NCBI GenBank assembly: GCA_965200885.1
Contig: OZ241737.1
Location: 1,798,001-1,862,000, forward strand
Direction of reading: 5' to 3'
Source: MPNP01 sp026710155
GTDB taxonomy: Bacteria > Pseudomonadota > Alphaproteobacteria > Rhodobacterales > Rhodobacteraceae
DNA: 64,000 nt
The notes below the pieces were generated by a model. The model was not told the DNA's origin. It made no database searches and saw nothing but the letters and a program-made list of their open reading frames with translations. Made by a program: the position numbers and the translations under genes. Shown in pieces: positions 9,148 through 18,683 of this stretch (the stretch's first letter is position 1; each line of letters begins with the position of its first letter).

Positions 9148-10260
9148 TCATGATTGATTCGGGAAATAATCTTCGCAATCACCTTCGCGCAAAACATCAG
9201 CCGTGCAACAGTGCAAACCGCCACCAAAAGCATAGGCACCACGTAGTTCCACTTCGACAACCTCGAAGCCAAGTTTGTCAAGCTGTTCAGCCTGATACAC
9301 TTCTGTTTTTTCAACACAAACTGTTTTGGGATTCAAAACCAGGACATTCATGGACAACCATGTTGATGAATAGCAAAGGGGTGGGGGTGAGTTATGCGCT
9401 GGTTGGGCAGCATCTATTATTTCCCAATCATTCTTGTGGAAATATTCCCTTTGGTCTTCAGGCAGCTTGCGTTGGGGGTTGTTCAAGATCAAACCCGGTC
9501 TGAGGGGTGTAAACGTGGCATCAATGTGAATCGGATACGGGTCCCCGGGAAAATTTGCTGCATGTACACGGTGATCCGGAAAGTGTCTCCTGATCCATTC
9601 GATACCTTTGAGGTTGGTGGTAAATCCATGTTGAACAACGAGATCCCTGCCAAGTCGCAAGACATCTGCAGCATCAAAAAGCGGTTCATGTTCTGTTGTA
9701 ACAAAGAACTTTTCGGCGGTCCACTCCAACCGCTTGGCAACGCTTATACTGTCTGAAAGATAATCCTTGTGGTAATCATCATCAGTCAAGCGAGGCTTGG
9801 GAGCCGCCTCATGCCGAAAATGTGGATCCTCGTCCCAATATTTTTGCAAAAGTGGCCGGTAGCAAAGATATTCAAACCACCGACATCGGTAGGACATGGT
9901 TGCTTCCAGGATTTCATTGCCAACGGTAAGCAAAACATCCCGAGGAGGCATGCAGCCAAAGTGGCTGTCCGTATGAAAATCCGGTGTTGTGACGGGTTTT
10001 GAAAAATCGATGGGAGTAGGGCGATCAACCTTTATTCCCATATCTGTCAGTTGATCGGCAAATTTGTCAAGAAGTTCATTCCCCCGGTCAATTGTTTCCT
10101 GGGGCCTTATGCCCCAAACTCCCCTCATGTCAGAATCTTCGGGCACCTTCGCATCAAGGGCCGGTTCCAAGGGTGGTATATGACAATCCGTTGCCCGGCC
10201 AACGATCACATGCTTGAGAGGGTCCCATTCATTCCAACTGCTGACAACTGTTTTCGTCAC
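9148..10260 (-). CDS. Amidinotransferase, glycine amidinotransferase-like
   Basis: A 370-residue pentein-fold enzyme. The opening SSWNEWDPLKHVIVGRA is the usual amidinotransferase start. The catalytic features are visible as the aspartate region ending HFGCMPPRD, the histidine in PIHIDATFTPLRPG and the cysteine in GGGLHCCTADV. The family moves an amidino group from arginine to an amine acceptor such as glycine or inosamine. The acceptor cannot be decided here. It diverges from the ferredoxin gene at 10459 across about 200 bases. Confidence 0.85.
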   Translation of the reverse strand: MTKTVVSSWNEWDPLKHVIVGRATDCHIPPLEPALDAKVPEDSDMRGVWGIRPQETIDRGNELLDKFADQLTDMGIKVDRPTPIDFSKPVTTPDFHTDSHFGCMPPRDVLLTVGNEILEATMSYRCRWFEYLCYRPLLQKYWDEDPHFRHEAAPKPRLTDDDYHKDYLSDSISVAKRLEWTAEKFFVTTEHEPLFDAADVLRLGRDLVVQHGFTTNLKGIEWIRRHFPDHRVHAANFPGDPYPIHIDATFTPLRPGLILNNPQRKLPEDQREYFHKNDWEIIDAAQPAHNSPPPLCYSSTWLSMNVLVLNPKTVCVEKTEVYQAEQLDKLGFEVVEVELRGAYAFGGGLHCCTADVLREGDCEDYFPNQS

Positions 10261-10458
10261 TTCTTGGTTCCTTTCCTTGTGATAGGTTATTTTCCATGGA
10301 GTATTGTCAGTTTTGAAATTCAGGGAAGATACAATCCTATCTTCGTGGCAATCCCAACTGGTCTACACAATCCCAATAATTTACCTATTATCTAGTTAAT
10401 CCTTTAATGTTTTGCTTAGGGGATTCAATTTTTTTGCTGAAATAAAATAGGTAAATAC

Positions 10459-10770
10459 ATGTCCAACTGGGTTGAGGTTTGTGCTGAAGGGGTAATCGAA
10501 CCGGAGGATTTGAAGGGTTTCCGGGTTGAAGGCCGTGAATATATAGTATGTCGTTCAGGAGGGGGTGAATATTTTGGATTGGATGGCCTTTGTACCCATG
10601 AGAATGTCAAATTATGCGAGGGTATTATTTTCGACAATGAGCTGGAATGCCCCAAGCATTTCGGATCTTTCAATATTAAAACAGGGGAAGCACTCACCGC
10701 ACCGGTATACAAGGACTTGAAGACTTATCCCGTAAAGGTTGAAGGTGGAAAGATTTACCTTGGCCTGTAG
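10459..10770 (+). CDS. Rieske-type non-heme ferredoxin
   Basis: A 103-residue soluble Rieske ferredoxin of the BphF/MocE kind. The cluster ligands are in CTHENVKLCEG and CPKHFGSF, that is C-x-H and C-x2-H about 17 residues apart. No signal peptide and no membrane segment, so it acts in the cytoplasm as an electron carrier to an oxygenase or similar partner. The partner is not in the window. The ORF is complete and the ATG is preceded by an A-rich leader with weak SD. Followed by aroC in the same direction. Confidence 0.85.
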   Translation: MSNWVEVCAEGVIEPEDLKGFRVEGREYIVCRSGGGEYFGLDGLCTHENVKLCEGIIFDNELECPKHFGSFNIKTGEALTAPVYKDLKTYPVKVEGGKIYLGL

Positions 10771-10832
10771 ACCAAATACCATGTTGAACAAGATCCTTTC
10801 AAGAATTGACGACCTCTAGGGGTAGGGTACGA

Positions 10833-11948
10833 ATGTCTATAAATACCATTGGAAGATTGTTGAAACTCGGTACCTGGGGTGAAAGCCATGGACCGGCAAT
10901 TGGAGCAATTCTTGACGGGTGCCCGCCCGGCATCGAAATAAACGAGTCCATGATCCAGCATTGTCTGGATAGAAGAAGACCCGGACAGAACAAATATACA
11001 ACCCAAAGGCGGGAAGAAGACAAGGTAGAGATACTTTCCGGTGTCTTTGACGGCAAAACCACGGGAACACCGATCCAAATGCTGATCTGGAACAAGGACC
11101 AAAGGAGCAAGGATTATACTGACATAAGGGAAAAATTTAGACCCGGTCATGCCGATCTTACCTACTGGCATAAATATGGTAACAGGGATTATCGAGGGGG
11201 TGGCCGATCCTCCGCTCGTGAAACGGCATCAAGGGTTGCTGCCGGTGGTGTTGCCAGGGCAATCCTTCAGGATATTGCTCCATCCATTGGAATAACGGGT
11301 TACATGACTCAGATCGGTAAAATCCCCATCAATCGCGCAAATTTTGATTCCACCGAGATTGAGCAAAATCACTTTTGGTGTCCAGATGCTTCCATCAAGC
11401 ATAAATGGGCTGACTATATCATGGACATTCGCAAGGAAGGTGACTCCATCGGTTCCATGGTAGAGGTTTGTGCTTCAGGTGTCCCTCCGGGAATCGGTTC
11501 TCCCCTTTATGCCAAACTGGACAGTGAACTTGCGTCAGCCATGATGACCATCAATGCCGTTAAAAGTGTTGAAATTGGTTCTGGGGTAGGAGTTGTTGAC
11601 CTCCGAGGCAGTGAAAACAATGATGAAATTAATTTACTTGAAGATGGTCAGAAAATCGAATTTGGTTCCAACAACAGTGGAGGAATTCTTGGCGGAATCT
11701 CGACAGGCCAGGATATCATAGTCAGAATTGCCATCAAGCCGGCTTCCTCAATCCTCATTCCCAAAAAATCGGTGACTGTCGAGGGTATTCCCGCCGTGGT
11801 GGCGACCAAGGGGCGACATGATCCTTGTGTTGGTATCAGGGCCGTCCCGGTGGCTGAAGCAATGGTTGCCCTGGTTTTGGCCGATCAACTGCTCATTCAC
11901 CGAGGGCAGATCGGTGAAATAAGTGATTATTCCTTTACTGGTGACTAA
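10833..11948 (+). CDS. aroC: Chorismate synthase
   Basis: A 371-residue enzyme that converts 5-enolpyruvylshikimate 3-phosphate to chorismate, using reduced FMN. Diagnostic segments are GTWGESHGPAIGAILDGCPPG at the start, RRPGQNKYTTQR, DYRGGGRSSARETASRVAAG and GGILGGISTG. The frame is open nine codons upstream, but the ATG at 10833 gives MSINTIGRLLKL, which aligns with the usual start of AroC. It ends four bases into the convergent EamA gene. Confidence 0.97.
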   Translation: MSINTIGRLLKLGTWGESHGPAIGAILDGCPPGIEINESMIQHCLDRRRPGQNKYTTQRREEDKVEILSGVFDGKTTGTPIQMLIWNKDQRSKDYTDIREKFRPGHADLTYWHKYGNRDYRGGGRSSARETASRVAAGGVARAILQDIAPSIGITGYMTQIGKIPINRANFDSTEIEQNHFWCPDASIKHKWADYIMDIRKEGDSIGSMVEVCASGVPPGIGSPLYAKLDSELASAMMTINAVKSVEIGSGVGVVDLRGSENNDEINLLEDGQKIEFGSNNSGGILGGISTGQDIIVRIAIKPASSILIPKKSVTVEGIPAVVATKGRHDPCVGIRAVPVAEAMVALVLADQLLIHRGQIGEISDYSFTGD

Positions 11949-12802
11949 TCGTCCTGTGCCTGGTTTTTGGAAAGTTGTACTGCAACAATTCCTGTCGTTA
12001 TGATTATCACACCCACGATATCAACGAATGTTATTGTTTCGCTGAGAAGAATCGCCGCGACGGAAATACCCAGAAAAGGATTGAGAAAATGGAAGGACGA
12101 AGCCTTGGTCGGTCCGATTCGGTTGACAAGCTTGAACCAGAGCCAGGTTCCAAATAATCCCGGGCCAATTATTTGGTAAGTAAACGCACCGAGCAATTCC
12201 CAAGAGAATTTAATGGGTTCTAGGGATTCAAAAAGAAGTGCAGGAATCAGGGTAAATACAAAACCCACCACCATCTGCAAGCCTACAACCATCAACAGAT
12301 TATTGCTCAAAAGTGCCTGCCTGACGGTAAGGGTAGCGATACAAAGAGCAAGGGATGCGATTACGCACAGGAGAATTCCAATCAATTCAAAGCCGAAACT
12401 CCATCTGGTCGACATGATGACCAATACCCCGATGAAACCTGAAACAATCCCGGCAATGCCGACCCAGCCAATGTTTTCCCTCATGAAGATTGCACTCAGA
12501 AAGGCGACCTGGATCGGCAGGGTAGAGGCAATAATTGCTGCCAGTGATGCTTCTATCCATTGCATGGATACAAAATTGGCACCAAGATAAATTCCATTTT
12601 GGCATATGCCAAAAAGTACCATTCCCATCCACTGGCGCGGGCTCAGATTGAATGATTGCCCCATCAACAGGGCAGTACCAATTCCCAGAAAACCGGATAT
12701 TGCAAATCTTAGGGTGAGGGCAGTAAGTGGTGGTACTTCCAATACAATTATACGAGCTGTGGAAAAGGCACTAGACCACATGAAGGCAAACAATACCCCC
12801 AT
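11945..12802 (-). CDS. EamA/DMT-family transporter
   Basis: A 285-residue protein of about ten hydrophobic helices made of two EamA repeats, for example LTLRFAISGFLGIG and ASLAAIIASTLPIQVAFLSAIF in the first half and SFHFLNPFLGISVAAILLSE in the second. Members export metabolites such as amino acids. The substrate cannot be told. The start is set at the ATG at 12802; the frame is open a little further upstream without a better start. Convergent with aroC by a four-base overlap. Confidence 0.88.
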   Translation of the reverse strand: MGVLFAFMWSSAFSTARIIVLEVPPLTALTLRFAISGFLGIGTALLMGQSFNLSPRQWMGMVLFGICQNGIYLGANFVSMQWIEASLAAIIASTLPIQVAFLSAIFMRENIGWVGIAGIVSGFIGVLVIMSTRWSFGFELIGILLCVIASLALCIATLTVRQALLSNNLLMVVGLQMVVGFVFTLIPALLFESLEPIKFSWELLGAFTYQIIGPGLFGTWLWFKLVNRIGPTKASSFHFLNPFLGISVAAILLSETITFVDIVGVIIITTGIVAVQLSKNQAQDD

Positions 12803-12817
12803 GAATATGGAAGTAAT

Positions 12818-12848
12818 AAAAAATCGGTCGACATTTCTAGCCGACCGA
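12818..12848 (-). terminator. Intrinsic terminator of the HU gene
   Basis: On the minus strand a stem of TCGGTCGG and TCGACCGA (7 of 8 paired) with a nine-base loop is followed by six T. It lies about 47 bases after the HU stop codon and just before the EamA start, so it separates the two genes. Confidence 0.7.
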
Positions 12849-12894
12849 CAGATTTCTTTGAAACTGAATATGTTCCTTAAGGAATTTGGATGAA

Positions 12895-13185
12895 TTAACC
12901 CCCAACAGCGTCTTTGATCGCCGAGGCAAAAGAAATGCGTGGTACGCGCTTGGCTGGAATGACAAGTTTTGCTTTTGTCGAAGGATTTATGCCAGTACGC
13001 TCACTTCTCATTTTGGCAGAAATTCTTCCAACTTTGTTCAAGGGAATGGTGTTTCCTTTAGCGACTTCTTCAATGATGATATCGCTTAGAGCATCAAGGC
13101 AAGCATTTACTTGTTTTTTCTCTCCACCGGTCTTATTAGAAATTGCTTCAATTATTTCCTTTTTTGTTAGAATTTTTCCTGACAT
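12895..13185 (-). CDS. HU-family DNA-binding protein
   Basis: A 96-residue nucleoid protein. It starts MSGKILTKKEIIEAISNKTG and contains the HU/IHF signature region IPLNKVGRISAKMRSERTGINPST, with GINPST replacing the common GRNPxT arm tip. Dimers bend DNA. It has its own terminator downstream and an AT-rich promoter region upstream (13186-13382), so it appears monocistronic. Alpha versus beta or HupB-like naming cannot be settled. Confidence 0.93.
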   Translation of the reverse strand: MSGKILTKKEIIEAISNKTGGEKKQVNACLDALSDIIIEEVAKGNTIPLNKVGRISAKMRSERTGINPSTKAKLVIPAKRVPRISFASAIKDAVGG

Positions 13186-13382
13186 TTCAACTCCTTTGTC
13201 TTACTTGTTTTTAAACATTCGAATTAAATTAACTTTCACTCAAGTTTTTTTCAATGGCAATATAACTTTTTTTAAGTCTGTGATAAATAAAAATCTTGGA
13301 TTGCCCAAATTCTGAAGGAAATTTGTATTACCATGTCCGAGATACAATCCAAGAACCAAGAAAATTAAGCGGTTTAGGGAAT

Positions 13383-14873
13383 TTACAGGAATGAAGTCTC
13401 TTCAAAACTTCTCAATTTTCTGGAGTGCAGGAATTCCTGTGGCATTTCGCGTAGTGAAGTTATCGCCAAAATTCCAATCAGAAGATGGTTGTTCACCTGG
13501 GTTCTGAAAAATTCACTGGCCATGCCCGGCATCTTCAATACACCATGAAGGGGTTTGTCCGATACACACAGCAATGTTCCATAGGGTACCCTGAAACGAA
13601 AACCATTGGCCGCTATTGTAGCTGATTCCATATCAAGGGCAATGGCCCGTGATTGACTGAGGCTTCGGACCGAACCAGAATTGACACCCAGTTCCCAATT
13701 TCGGTTATCGACAGAAGCAACGGTACCAGTGCGCATGACTCTTTTCAGATCGTAACCCTTTTTCCTGGTCACTTTGGCCACGGCATCTTCAATGGCCACC
13801 TGAACCTCTGCCAGAGGCGGGATTGGAACCCACAGGGGTAAATCATTGTCGAGGACCTGATCTTCACGCAGGTAGGCATGTGCCAGGACATAATCTCCCA
13901 GATTCTGACTGTTGCGAAGACCTGCACAATGTCCCAGCATTATCCAGGCACTGGGCCTTAATACTGCGATATGGTCCGTTGCCGTTTTGGCATTTGAAGG
14001 ACCCACCCCAATATTCACCAGACTGATCCCTGTCCCGTCCTTCCTGGTCAAATGGCATGTAGGCATTTGGGGCATTCTTGCCGGCCAATTTATTTCATCC
14101 TTCGAATTGGTCAACTCTGAACCCCCTGAAGTTACCAGGGATAGGTATCCTGAATTAGGCTCTGCGAGCTGTGATCTGGCAAAATCAACAAATTTGTCAA
14201 CATAAAATTGATAGTTGGTAAAAAGGATGAATTGTTGAAAATTCTCCACCCCTGTACCGGTGTAATGTTCAAGTCTGGCCAGTGAGTAATCGATACGTGG
14301 TGCACTGAATGGAGCAAGGGGTTTGGCTCCATCTTCATGAACAAAGCCTGTGCCATTGACAATTTCATCGTGCATGATGGTCAGATCGGGGGTATCAAAA
14401 ACATCCCGCAGGGAAAAATTGAGTTCCTGGGGTGAAAAGTCAATTTCCTTGCCGTCCCCTATGGCAAAGTGGATTGGGATTGGTGTATTCGAAACGCCAA
14501 CCGAAATGGGTACATGATGGTTTCCAATCAAGAGGTTGATTTGGTTGATGAGATATTGTTCGAACAATTTCGGTCTGGTAATGGTTGTTTTATAAACACC
14601 CGGTTCAGTAACATGACCGAAAGATAACCTGGTATCAACATAACCATAGGTCAAGACTTCAAACTTGAGTTCGGGATAAAAGGCCCTGAATTTCCTGTTT
14701 GCCGAATCACTATTTTGCACCAATTCCAGTTTTTCCTTCAGGAAAACCGTGGCTGAATCGTATAGTTTCATCAATTCCCCCACGGCTTGTTCCCCAGAGG
14801 AGCAAGTGATTGGTTCGGGAATTTCCGGGGAGATGATCTCCCTTTCTCCAAGATCAAATTCCGACTTTTTCAT
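13383..14873 (-). CDS. amn: AMP nucleosidase
   Basis: A 496-residue protein matching AMP nucleosidase, which splits AMP into adenine and ribose 5-phosphate. The N-terminal half is the family-specific regulatory domain (SFGHVTEPGVYKTTITRP). The C-terminal half is the phosphorylase-type catalytic fold, with NIGVGPSNAKTATDHIAVLRP, AWIMLGHCAGLR, the segment ALDMESATIAANGFRFRVP and LLCVSDKPLHG. It overlaps the end of ade by four bases (ATGA), so translation is probably coupled. Confidence 0.93.
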   Translation of the reverse strand: MKKSEFDLGEREIISPEIPEPITCSSGEQAVGELMKLYDSATVFLKEKLELVQNSDSANRKFRAFYPELKFEVLTYGYVDTRLSFGHVTEPGVYKTTITRPKLFEQYLINQINLLIGNHHVPISVGVSNTPIPIHFAIGDGKEIDFSPQELNFSLRDVFDTPDLTIMHDEIVNGTGFVHEDGAKPLAPFSAPRIDYSLARLEHYTGTGVENFQQFILFTNYQFYVDKFVDFARSQLAEPNSGYLSLVTSGGSELTNSKDEINWPARMPQMPTCHLTRKDGTGISLVNIGVGPSNAKTATDHIAVLRPSAWIMLGHCAGLRNSQNLGDYVLAHAYLREDQVLDNDLPLWVPIPPLAEVQVAIEDAVAKVTRKKGYDLKRVMRTGTVASVDNRNWELGVNSGSVRSLSQSRAIALDMESATIAANGFRFRVPYGTLLCVSDKPLHGVLKMPGMASEFFRTQVNNHLLIGILAITSLREMPQEFLHSRKLRSFEETSFL

Positions 14874-16678
14874 TTGATGAACAAATCCACGAATTCTGCT
14901 TTGGTGACATTAAAAATACCCTTGTTGGAAATCCTGATCTCTGGTATCACGAGAAGGGCCAACAAGGTATGTTGCATAAAGGCGTTATTAAGTCTGCAAC
15001 CACAATTCACCATTTCATTTCTGAGTTGAATCAGGTCACTGGCAACTTCAGGGGGTGGCGCATCCGAAAGCAAACCAGCTATGGGCAATTCAACCAACCC
15101 TTTTTGCTGGCCATCACGCCACAAGGCAATACCCCCATTGATCTGGATGAGTTTATTGGCAGCCTGGGCCATGTCATCCCTGGAAGTTCCAATCACAATC
15201 ATGTGATGGCTGTCATGGCCTATGGTTGAAGCAAGGGCCATATTTCCCTTGTAACCAAATCCGCTTACAAAACCGTTGATGACCGTTCCGGACGACTTAT
15301 GCCGCTCCACCAAGGCGATCTGACAAACATCCTTGTCCTCATTACCTTCAACCAATCCATCTTTTACATCAAGGTCCACCTCGAGTAATTTGGTTGGTGC
15401 CTGATTCTCGATAATGCCTATTACATGAGTCTTCAAGATGGCACTGTTATCACCCTTGGGAGGATTGATCTCGAATTGTCTGGCGTCAATTGGCTGTTTT
15501 ACCCTGACGGTTTGTTTCATTCCTGCCGGCCAGTCAAGAGGCATCAATGTACCTACAAATTGACCCCTCTCGCCCACCTTTCTGCCATGGGCATAAACAA
15601 GATCGACTGGCAGTTCGGTCAAATCGCTGCTAAGAATGAAATCGGCCCTTCGGCCAGGGCTGATGGAACCCAACTCCCGCTCCAGTCCGAAATGCGTTGC
15701 GGTATTTATTGTTGCCATCTGGATGGCGACCAGAGGATCACAGCCACACTCAATCGCATGTTTGACAACCCTGTCCATATGGCCATCATGCAACAAGGTG
15801 GCAGCATCACAATCATCCGTGCAAAGGATGAAGTTCCTCGGATCCAATCCTTTTTTGGTGACTGCGGTAATTTGTTTTTCCACATCATACCATGCCGATC
15901 CCAATCGCAGCATTGTCCTCATTCCGCGCCTGGCCCGTTCAATGGCATCAATTTCACGGGTGCCTTCATGATCATCAGCTGGCCCACCTGCCAAATAGGC
16001 ATGGAAATGATTGCCAAGATCCGGGGAGGGATAGTGCCCACCGATGGTTTTCCCCACCAATCTGGCAACGGCCATTTCACCAAACAGTTTCGAATCACCA
16101 TTGATCACACCAAGAAAATCCATCATTTCACCGAGACCAATAATGTTTGGTTGGTCTATGAAGCCGGCGATGTCTGCTACATTCAACTCTGATCCCGCAT
16201 CTTCAAAACCCGGAAAGGATGGAACACAGGACGGTACCTGAAGATAAATATTGATGGGCTGCAAGACAGCCTCGTTGTACATGAGTCGAATACCTTCCAG
16301 CCCCATGACATTTGCCATTTCATGTGGATCAGCAAACAGGGTGGTTGTACCGTGGGGAGCCACGGCTTCTGTGAATCTGGCAGGGGTCAGCATACCTGAT
16401 TCGATATGCATATGGGCATCACAAAACCCTGGAATGATATATTTCCCTTCACCGTTGAGTATATCGGTTTCGGTACCGATGCAATGCCTGGCATTGGAAC
16501 CACAATAGGCAAAGCGCCCTTCAGCTATGGCAATATCCGTGTCGGAGATGATTTCCCGACTTTGTACATTGACCCATTGTACATTGGTAATGACCAGATC
16601 AGCAGGGACCTTGCCCAATGCCACCTGGCTCAAATGTGGTGCTGCTTCATGCCAGGGCTTGATTGTGTTTTGTGACAT
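14870..16678 (-). CDS. ade: Adenine deaminase
   Basis: A 602-residue amidohydrolase that converts adenine to hypoxanthine and ammonia. Motifs include the metal site GFCDAHMHIESGM, FADPHEMANVMG, GLGEMMDFLGV, the ILCTDDCDAATLL segment and the C-terminal adenine-deaminase domain with STIGHDSHHMIVIG. Length is typical. The next gene, amn, starts at its stop codon, so the pair would take AMP to adenine and then to hypoxanthine. The gene diverges from an HD-protein gene. Confidence 0.95.
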   Translation of the reverse strand: MSQNTIKPWHEAAPHLSQVALGKVPADLVITNVQWVNVQSREIISDTDIAIAEGRFAYCGSNARHCIGTETDILNGEGKYIIPGFCDAHMHIESGMLTPARFTEAVAPHGTTTLFADPHEMANVMGLEGIRLMYNEAVLQPINIYLQVPSCVPSFPGFEDAGSELNVADIAGFIDQPNIIGLGEMMDFLGVINGDSKLFGEMAVARLVGKTIGGHYPSPDLGNHFHAYLAGGPADDHEGTREIDAIERARRGMRTMLRLGSAWYDVEKQITAVTKKGLDPRNFILCTDDCDAATLLHDGHMDRVVKHAIECGCDPLVAIQMATINTATHFGLERELGSISPGRRADFILSSDLTELPVDLVYAHGRKVGERGQFVGTLMPLDWPAGMKQTVRVKQPIDARQFEINPPKGDNSAILKTHVIGIIENQAPTKLLEVDLDVKDGLVEGNEDKDVCQIALVERHKSSGTVINGFVSGFGYKGNMALASTIGHDSHHMIVIGTSRDDMAQAANKLIQINGGIALWRDGQQKGLVELPIAGLLSDAPPPEVASDLIQLRNEMVNCGCRLNNAFMQHTLLALLVIPEIRISNKGIFNVTKAEFVDLFIK

Positions 16679-16845
16679 GGACCTGTATTCACGTGGCGTT
16701 TTGAAAAATGGACTTTAGAACAAAATGAGATTTGAATGTGTATGTTCCAGAGATTGAAATAAAATAATTGTGGAAAAACCAAATTTTGGGATTATACGGA
16801 ATCACAACTGCATTCAGGTTAGTTTCAACATAACAATTATACCAT

Positions 16846-17457
16846 ATGAAAATGAAAAAAGTTTCCTTTACTGAAATGAAATATGGAACCAAGGAGGATT
16901 ATCTACTCCTGTCCGAACTTGAAAGACCTTATCTTGGTCTAACGACCGACCGGATAATCAGCGAATTGCAACGGCAAGGTGAGGATACCCTTTCAGGCTA
17001 TCAGATCACCCGCCTTGAACATGCCTTGCAGGCGGCTACCAGAGCCTTTAGGGATGGAGCAGACCTGGATTGGATTGTCAGTGCATTGTTACATGATATT
17101 GGAGATGGCCTTGCTCCACAGAATCATGATCGGTTTTCGGCAGAAGTCATTCGTCCCTATGTTCGCGAGGAAGTGACCTGGGTAATAGAACATCATGGTA
17201 TTTTCCAGATGATCTATTATGCACACCATTATGGATGGGAACCCGATGCCCGGGAAAAATTCAGGGACAGTATATATTTCAAATCCTGTGAGGATTTTTG
17301 TGAAAGATGGGATCAGGCCTCATTTGATCCGGACTATCCCTCCGAAAGCATTGGTTTTTTTGAACCAATGATCAGGGAGGTATTCAATCGCAAGGCCTAT
17401 GATCCCGAATATATTCAGTCAGGTGTGGTCAAGGGATTGCCGAAAGTCACCAAATGA
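16846..17457 (+). CDS. HD-domain protein (phosphohydrolase or PhnZ-like oxygenase)
   Basis: A 203-residue HD-fold protein. The metal residues are H59 (RLEHALQAA), H83 and D84 (ALLHDIGDG), and a later histidine pair in VIEHHGIFQ. The overall layout, with LEHALQ followed by the HD about 24 residues on, resembles small HD oxygenases of the PhnZ group as well as ordinary HD hydrolases. I could not place the glutamate that PhnZ-type diiron oxygenases need, so the reaction stays open. No phosphonate genes are nearby. It converges on the thiolase gene. Confidence 0.7.
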   Translation: MKMKKVSFTEMKYGTKEDYLLLSELERPYLGLTTDRIISELQRQGEDTLSGYQITRLEHALQAATRAFRDGADLDWIVSALLHDIGDGLAPQNHDRFSAEVIRPYVREEVTWVIEHHGIFQMIYYAHHYGWEPDAREKFRDSIYFKSCEDFCERWDQASFDPDYPSESIGFFEPMIREVFNRKAYDPEYIQSGVVKGLPKVTK

Positions 17458-17488
17458 TCCACGACCCTGGAGACTTCCGGAAAAGGTT

Positions 17489-18682
17489 TTAATGCTGGTT
17501 GGGTTCAATCCTCTCAATTGCCAGGGAAATCCCCTGTCCGCCACCTATGCACATCGTGATCAGGGCCTTTTTGCCCCCGATTCGTTCAAGTTCATACAAG
17601 GCCTTGAGGGCGATAATCGTACCAGTCGCTCCAATCGGATGTCCCAATGCAATGGCGCCTCCATTGGGGTTGACTTTTTTGGTATCAAGTCCCAGCTCAT
17701 TTGATACAGCCAAAGCCTGGGCAGCAAAGGCCTCATTCGATTCAATGACATCGAAGTCGGATATTTTGGCACCAATTTTCCGCAACAGATTTTGAGTTGC
17801 AGGTACGGGCCCGATTCCCATCGTTTGGGGTCTCACACCAGCATGAGCGTATCCCAAGATTCTGGCTTTCGGTGTAAGGCCAGCCCTGTCGGCTGCTTCC
17901 TTACGCGCAAGTACCACAGCAGCAGCCCCATCATTAATTCCGGATGCATTGCCGGCCGTGACCGAACCATCCTTCTTGAATACGGTACGGAGTTTGGCCA
18001 AATCCTCGTACGAGGTCGGTTTCGGATGTTCATCCGTGTCAAAAACGACTGTGGATCTTCTTTGTTTAACTTCCACTGGTACAATCTGACTCCTGAAATA
18101 ACCATTTTTGATGGCCGAGGCAGCGCGTTGTTGACTTTCGAGGGCAAATTCGTCCTGCATCGAACGTTCAATACCATATTCCGAAGCCACATTTTCAGCT
18201 GTGATACCCATATGGCCAGTTCCAAAGGGACAGCTCAGAGCTCCAATCATCATGTCATCCATGCCGGCATTTCCCATTTTCTTGCCCCAACGGACATCGG
18301 GAACCGTATGTGGAGACCGACTCATGCTTTCGGAACCACCGGCCAGTCCAAAATCGGCATCCCCAAGCAACAAGGACTGTATCACTGATACCATGGCCTG
18401 GACACCACTTCCGCAAAGCCTGTTGACATTCATGGCTGGTACTTCTTCTGGCACACCGGCATCAACGGAGGCAACCCTGGACAGATACATGTCCTTGGCC
18501 TGGGTATTGATGACATGGCCAAAAGCAACATGCCCTATCTTGTCTGCTTCAATCCCGGATCTTTCCATTGCCGATTTTGAAACAATTGTGCCCAGTTCAA
18601 TTGGGGTCAGGGATGACAATGAACCTCCGAATGTACCAATGGCTGTTCTTGCACCGTCTAATATTACTATTTCATCATTCAC
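17489..18682 (-). CDS. Acetyl-CoA C-acetyltransferase (thiolase)
   Basis: A 397-residue thiolase. The acylated cysteine is in NVNRLCGSGVQAM (near residue 89), the histidine in GGAIALGHPIGATG and the second cysteine in CIGGGQG. The start is GTG at 18682, eight bases after AGGAG. It follows maiA directly in the operon with the MarR regulator. Homogentisate breakdown yields acetoacetate, so after CoA activation this enzyme could split acetoacetyl-CoA into two acetyl-CoA; that link is inferred from context. Confidence 0.93.
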   Translation of the reverse strand: MNDEIVILDGARTAIGTFGGSLSSLTPIELGTIVSKSAMERSGIEADKIGHVAFGHVINTQAKDMYLSRVASVDAGVPEEVPAMNVNRLCGSGVQAMVSVIQSLLLGDADFGLAGGSESMSRSPHTVPDVRWGKKMGNAGMDDMMIGALSCPFGTGHMGITAENVASEYGIERSMQDEFALESQQRAASAIKNGYFRSQIVPVEVKQRRSTVVFDTDEHPKPTSYEDLAKLRTVFKKDGSVTAGNASGINDGAAAVVLARKEAADRAGLTPKARILGYAHAGVRPQTMGIGPVPATQNLLRKIGAKISDFDVIESNEAFAAQALAVSNELGLDTKKVNPNGGAIALGHPIGATGTIIALKALYELERIGGKKALITMCIGGGQGISLAIERIEPNQH

Positions 18683-18683
18683 T

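Noticed and set aside
10408..10440. AGGGGATTCAATTT near the ferredoxin gene as a further element terminus
   Set aside because: Only the first ten bases resemble the terminus and there is no partner or duplication.
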